A DNA stretch of 64,000 nucleotides, taken from positions 1 through 64,000 of the forward strand of contig DASXLD010000071.1 in assembly GCA_036496385.1 (NCBI GenBank), written 5' to 3'. Shown here in pieces: positions 61,420 through 64,000 of the stretch. Made by a program: the position numbers and the translations under genes. The notes below the pieces were generated by a model. The model was given only the letters and a program-made list of their open reading frames with translations, had not been told where the DNA came from and did no database searches. The first letter of the stretch is position 1; every line of letters starts with the position of its first letter. The DNA is from Schlegelella_A sp036496385. Its GTDB lineage: Bacteria > Pseudomonadota > Gammaproteobacteria > Burkholderiales > Burkholderiaceae_C.

Positions 61420-62408
61420 GCACAGCCGTCGAGCCCCGCATCGCGGAGCTCGGCGCGCCGCTCTTCGTCTCCTGGCAGATCACGCGCGACTGCGACCTGT
61501 GTTGCCTGCACTGCTGCACCGAGTCCGCGCCCGGCAAGCGCATGAGCGACGAGCTCGATGCCGACGAGGCGATGGCGGTCGCCGACCAGATCGTCGCGCT
61601 CGGCGTGCCGTACGTGATGCTGTGCGGCGGCGAGCCGCTCGTCGTGCCCCACTTCCTCGCCCTCGCCGAACGGCTCGGCGATGGCGGCGTGCAACTGAAG
61701 ATCGAGACCAATGGGCAGCGCTTCGACGAAACCATCGCCGCGCGTCTGGCGCGGCTGCCGATCCGGTCGGTCCAGATCAGCCTCGACGGCGACACGCAGG
61801 AGACCTATGGGCACCAGCGCGTCGGCGGGTCGCTCGCCGCGGCGCACGCGGCGTGCCGCGCCGTGCGCGCCGCCGGCATGCCGCTCGAGATCACCTTCGC
61901 GCCGACGCGCCTCAACCTGCACGAGGCCGAGGCCGTCATCGAGCGCGCGCGGTCGCTCGGCGCGTTTCGCTTCAACTCCGGCCGCCTGATGCGCCTCGGG
62001 ACCGCGGCCCGCCAGTGGAGTCGGCTCGAGGTGGCCGAGGGTGAATGGGCGCGCTTTCGCGCGTTGCTCGACCGCGAGGCGGAACGCCTCGCGGGCGAGA
62101 TGGAGCTCTGCTACGAGCCGTTCGAGATCGGCGACGGGCTCGCCGCCAGCCTGGCGAGCCCTCCCGCCACGCTGCTCGTACTGCCGAACGGCTGGGTCAA
62201 GGTCGCGGCGGCGCTCCCGCACGTCTGTGCCGATCTTCGCCGCGACCGGCTCGAAGAAGCGTGGCGTGCCTATCGCAGCGCGTGGCGCGGTGCTACAGTG
62301 ACCGAGGCGGCGCAGCGTGCGGCTTCCGATCCAGCGCAGCTCGTCAAGGCGAACCGCTGGCAGGTCTTGCCGCCGGTGGTGCAAAGCTCAACCAGGGAGA
62401 GTCCATGA
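61416..62408 (+). CDS. Radical SAM peptide-modifying enzyme 2
   Basis: A 330-residue radical SAM protein with Cys26, Cys30 and Cys33 (CDLCCLHC, plus extra Cys29 and Cys34) and LCGGEPLVVP. It shares with paralogues 1 and 3 the segment FAPTRLNLHEAEAVI and the C-terminal LPNGWVKVAAALPHVCADLRRD, where SPASM auxiliary cysteines are absent. The ATG overlaps the prenyltransferase stop; the stop overlaps the ATG of the peptide gene (both ATGA). Function on the peptide is inferred from context. Confidence 0.87.
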   Translation: MSTAVEPRIAELGAPLFVSWQITRDCDLCCLHCCTESAPGKRMSDELDADEAMAVADQIVALGVPYVMLCGGEPLVVPHFLALAERLGDGGVQLKIETNGQRFDETIAARLARLPIRSVQISLDGDTQETYGHQRVGGSLAAAHAACRAVRAAGMPLEITFAPTRLNLHEAEAVIERARSLGAFRFNSGRLMRLGTAARQWSRLEVAEGEWARFRALLDREAERLAGEMELCYEPFEIGDGLAASLASPPATLLVLPNGWVKVAAALPHVCADLRRDRLEEAWRAYRSAWRGATVTEAAQRAASDPAQLVKANRWQVLPPVVQSSTRESP

Positions 62409-62560
62409 GCGAACCGAATCAGACGATCGAGCCCGCCAAGGGCACGCAGCAGGCCAAGAAGGTCACCCCCACGCCGCCCGACAAGCCGGTCTGGGAAACC
62501 CCCAGGCTCGAAGACGTCTCCGAGCAGGTCATGGCCCAGCCCTACATCCGCTTCACCTGA
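62405..62560 (+). CDS. Candidate RiPP precursor peptide
   Basis: A 51-residue peptide preceded by a strong GGGAGAG ribosome site and overlapping radical SAM gene 2 by ATGA. The first 29 residues are Pro/Lys/Gln/Thr-rich and lack a signal peptide. Then W30-E-T-P33-R-L35, a pattern like the WxxPxL/YxxPxL motif that PqqD-type domains bind in lasso-peptide leaders, and a C-terminal stretch SEQVMAQPYIRFT. Aromatic residues are W30, Y47 and F50. The modified residue cannot be told. It is not a PqqA or MftA relative by length or ending. Confidence 0.75.
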   Translation: MSEPNQTIEPAKGTQQAKKVTPTPPDKPVWETPRLEDVSEQVMAQPYIRFT

Positions 62561-63537
62561 AGCCTGCCTCGAACCCGACCCGGGGGCGCTCGGTCGATGA
62601 CTACGAAGCGCCCCTTTTTCTTGCCTGGCAGCTGACCAACCGCTGCAGCGCGCGCTGCCTCGCGTGCTGCGAGGAATCGGGTCCCGACCGGGCCTGGCGC
62701 GATGAGCTGACGCCTCGCGAGGCGCTCGATCTCGCCACCGCGATCGCCGATGCCGGGATCGCGTACGTCGCCTTCGGCGGCGGCGAGCCGCTCGGCGCGC
62801 CGCATGCCTGGGACCTTTTCGAGCGGCTCGCGGATCGCGACGTCGCCCTCAAGCTCGAGACCGACGGCAGCCGCATCGATGCGTCGGCCGCCGACCGCCT
62901 CGTCGAGCTGGCCGTCGACTGCGTGCAGATCTCGGTCGACGGTGCCACCCCCGCGACCCACGAGCGCGTGCGTCCGGGCTCGAGCCATGCGGCCGCGATC
63001 GGAGCGATCGAGCGGCTGTCGGCGCGCGGGCATCCCGCGCAACTGGTGTTCGTGCCGACCCGCTTCAACCTGCACGAGATCGTCGCGGCGTTCGATCTCG
63101 CGGTCGCGCTCGGCTGCAGCGCGTTCGTCACCGGCCCGCTGATGCGCATCGGCCGCGCCGCTGCCGCGTGGGATCAGATCGGCTGCTCCGACGACGAGTG
63201 GCGGCGCGCGGTGGACGCGCTGCGCGAGCGCGCCGCGGCGAGCGGCTCGCGCATGGCGCTCTCGGTCTACCCGTGGGACATCGTCACCGAGATGGAGACG
63301 CGGCTCGAGAGCCCGCAGGCCATGCTGCTGGTGGTGCCCGACGGCAAGGTCAAGCTGCTCAACGCCTTGCCCTTCGCGCCCGCGGACCTGCGCCGCGACT
63401 CGCTCGGGCAGGCATGGCGTGCCTATCGCGAAGCGTGGCGCGCGCCCGAGGTGCGCGACTTCGTGCGCCGCTGTCGCACCGAGCCGGCGCTGCTGCGCCA
63501 CGCCAACGAAACCTGGCCGCTGCAGCGCGCGGCCTGA
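62557..63537 (+). CDS. Radical SAM peptide-modifying enzyme 3
   Basis: A 326-residue radical SAM protein. Cys30, Cys34 and Cys37 (CSARCLAC) and GGGEPLGAP are clear, and FVPTRFNLHEIVAAF and VPDGKVKLLNALPF match its two paralogues. SPASM cysteines are absent. There is no ATG, GTG or TTG in frame between the previous gene and the domain; the best start is CTG at 62557, which overlaps the peptide stop as CTGA. The only in-frame ATG is at 62317, inside gene 2 and spanning the peptide gene. The start is therefore uncertain. Confidence 0.85.
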   Translation: MKPASNPTRGRSVDDYEAPLFLAWQLTNRCSARCLACCEESGPDRAWRDELTPREALDLATAIADAGIAYVAFGGGEPLGAPHAWDLFERLADRDVALKLETDGSRIDASAADRLVELAVDCVQISVDGATPATHERVRPGSSHAAAIGAIERLSARGHPAQLVFVPTRFNLHEIVAAFDLAVALGCSAFVTGPLMRIGRAAAAWDQIGCSDDEWRRAVDALRERAAASGSRMALSVYPWDIVTEMETRLESPQAMLLVVPDGKVKLLNALPFAPADLRRDSLGQAWRAYREAWRAPEVRDFVRRCRTEPALLRHANETWPLQRAA

Positions 63538-63603
63538 CGCCGGCTCGGCGCACCAGCAGCGTCGACGCATAGCCTCGCCTTTCCTCGCGCGCACGCACTT
63601 CGT

Positions 63604-64000
63604 TCAACGGCTTTCCCTGCAAATGTCTTCGGCGCGCTTGACGAACGCGTCGATCATCGATCGCGAGACGAAATCGACCGCCGGCCTGGCGAACTGGTCG
63701 AGCAGCCCGTCGGAGATCTCGTAGAAGACCTCGAACTCGACCTTGCATCCGTGGCCGCCGAGCGGTGTCAACCGCCAGTCGCCATCGAAGTGGCGGAACG
63801 GACCATCGACCATCCGCACCCGCAACCAATCCGGGCGGCGTTTGGCGTTGCGCGTGCGAAAGGAAAAGCGGATCTGCCGGTACGCGAAGTCGATCTTGCC
63901 GGCCACCCAATCGTCGCTGCGCTCGAGGATCGTCGCGCCGACGCACCAGGGCAGGAACTGCGGGTAGAACTCGGCCTGCTCGATCACGTCGAACATGCTC
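63604..64000 (-). CDS. RatA/COQ10-family START-domain protein, truncated by window edge
   Basis: At least 130 residues of a START/SRPBCC protein running off the right end; the N-terminal 15-20 residues are missing. FDVIEQAEFYPQFLPWC aligns with the RatA block of the gene at 30730, and the end (DFVSRSMIDAFVKRAEDICRESR) matches too. COQ10-like relatives bind ubiquinone or related polyprenyl lipids. It is a diverged paralogue of ratA and is convergent with the peptide-modification cluster, 67 bases from the stop of radical SAM gene 3. Confidence 0.85.
   Translation of the reverse strand, partial: SMFDVIEQAEFYPQFLPWCVGATILERSDDWVAGKIDFAYRQIRFSFRTRNAKRRPDWLRVRMVDGPFRHFDGDWRLTPLGGHGCKVEFEVFYEISDGLLDQFARPAVDFVSRSMIDAFVKRAEDICRESR

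Noticed and set aside
59290..63537. Assignment as a PQQ biosynthesis cluster
   Set aside because: No PqqB, PqqC or PqqF is present, there are three radical SAM enzymes not one, and the peptide lacks the Glu-x3-Tyr core and the short length of PqqA.
59290..63537. Assignment as a mycofactocin or lasso peptide cluster
   Set aside because: The peptide does not end in Val-Tyr as MftA does and no mftD/E/F-like genes are seen. For a lasso peptide, the protease and the asparagine-synthetase-like cyclase are missing.

Overview
The window is about 64 kb of very GC-rich, gene-dense bacterial chromosome. Several blocks have the gene order typical of Betaproteobacteria: cysS-TPR-ppiA-ppiB-lpxH; exbB-exbD-lpxK-Trm112-kdsB-adk; and smpB beside ratA-rnfH, then a DUF4124 gene, guaB, guaA and tadA. 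PhaR and an aerobic phenylacetate (paa) operon with a TetR-type regulator fit the same class. A genus cannot be given from sequence reading alone. I see no tRNA, rRNA, CRISPR array, insertion sequence or phage gene.

Layout. 0-9.5 kb: cysS, a TPR protein, two cyclophilins, lpxH, mtfA, the clpS-clpA operon with an intrinsic terminator inside the end of mtfA, icd and a DUF192 protein. 9.5-16.6 kb: sodB, xseA, then exbB-exbD-lpxK-Trm112-kdsB-adk-SDR. 16.6-23.2 kb: a TonB energy module (tonB-exbB-exbD-exbD-TPR) behind a large TonB-dependent receptor. 23.6-31.7 kb: ldcA, tadA, a small membrane protein, guaA, an MFS transporter, guaB, DUF4124, rnfH, ratA and smpB. 31.7-36.9 kb: a cytochrome P450, a cystathionine beta-lyase-like enzyme, rimO, an unknown secreted protein and phaR.

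37-49.3 kb is a compact minus-strand phenylacetate operon: paaG-paaI-paaK-(S9 peptidase)-paaA-paaB-paaC-paaD-paaE-paaR-(ABC binding protein)-paaZ. It has a recognisable promoter and a palindromic operator just upstream of paaG. Phenylacetate is activated by PaaK, epoxidised by PaaABCE, isomerised by PaaG and ring-opened and oxidised by PaaZ, with PaaI as rescue thioesterase. The secreted S9 peptidase and the lone binding protein are unusual passengers. 49.4-59.1 kb: a small proline-rich protein coupled to topoisomerase IB, rpoN (sigma-54) followed by a hybrid histidine kinase, a sigma-54-dependent response regulator, an ion transporter and a fused CoA-transferase.

59.3-63.5 kb holds the most interesting locus, apparently an uncharacterised peptide-modification (RiPP-like) cluster: PqqD-like peptide-binding protein, radical SAM enzyme 1, UbiA/MenA-type membrane prenyltransferase, radical SAM enzyme 2, a 51-residue candidate precursor peptide, and radical SAM enzyme 3. 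Almost all junctions overlap or are a few bases apart, so it reads as one translationally coupled unit. The three radical SAM enzymes are paralogues that keep the CxxxCxxC motif but lack the auxiliary cysteines of a SPASM domain. No protease or exporter is visible. A COQ10/RatA-like lipid-binding START-domain gene follows convergently and runs off the window. My inference is a peptide-derived, possibly prenylated (quinone-like) product. The chemistry is not shown by the sequence.
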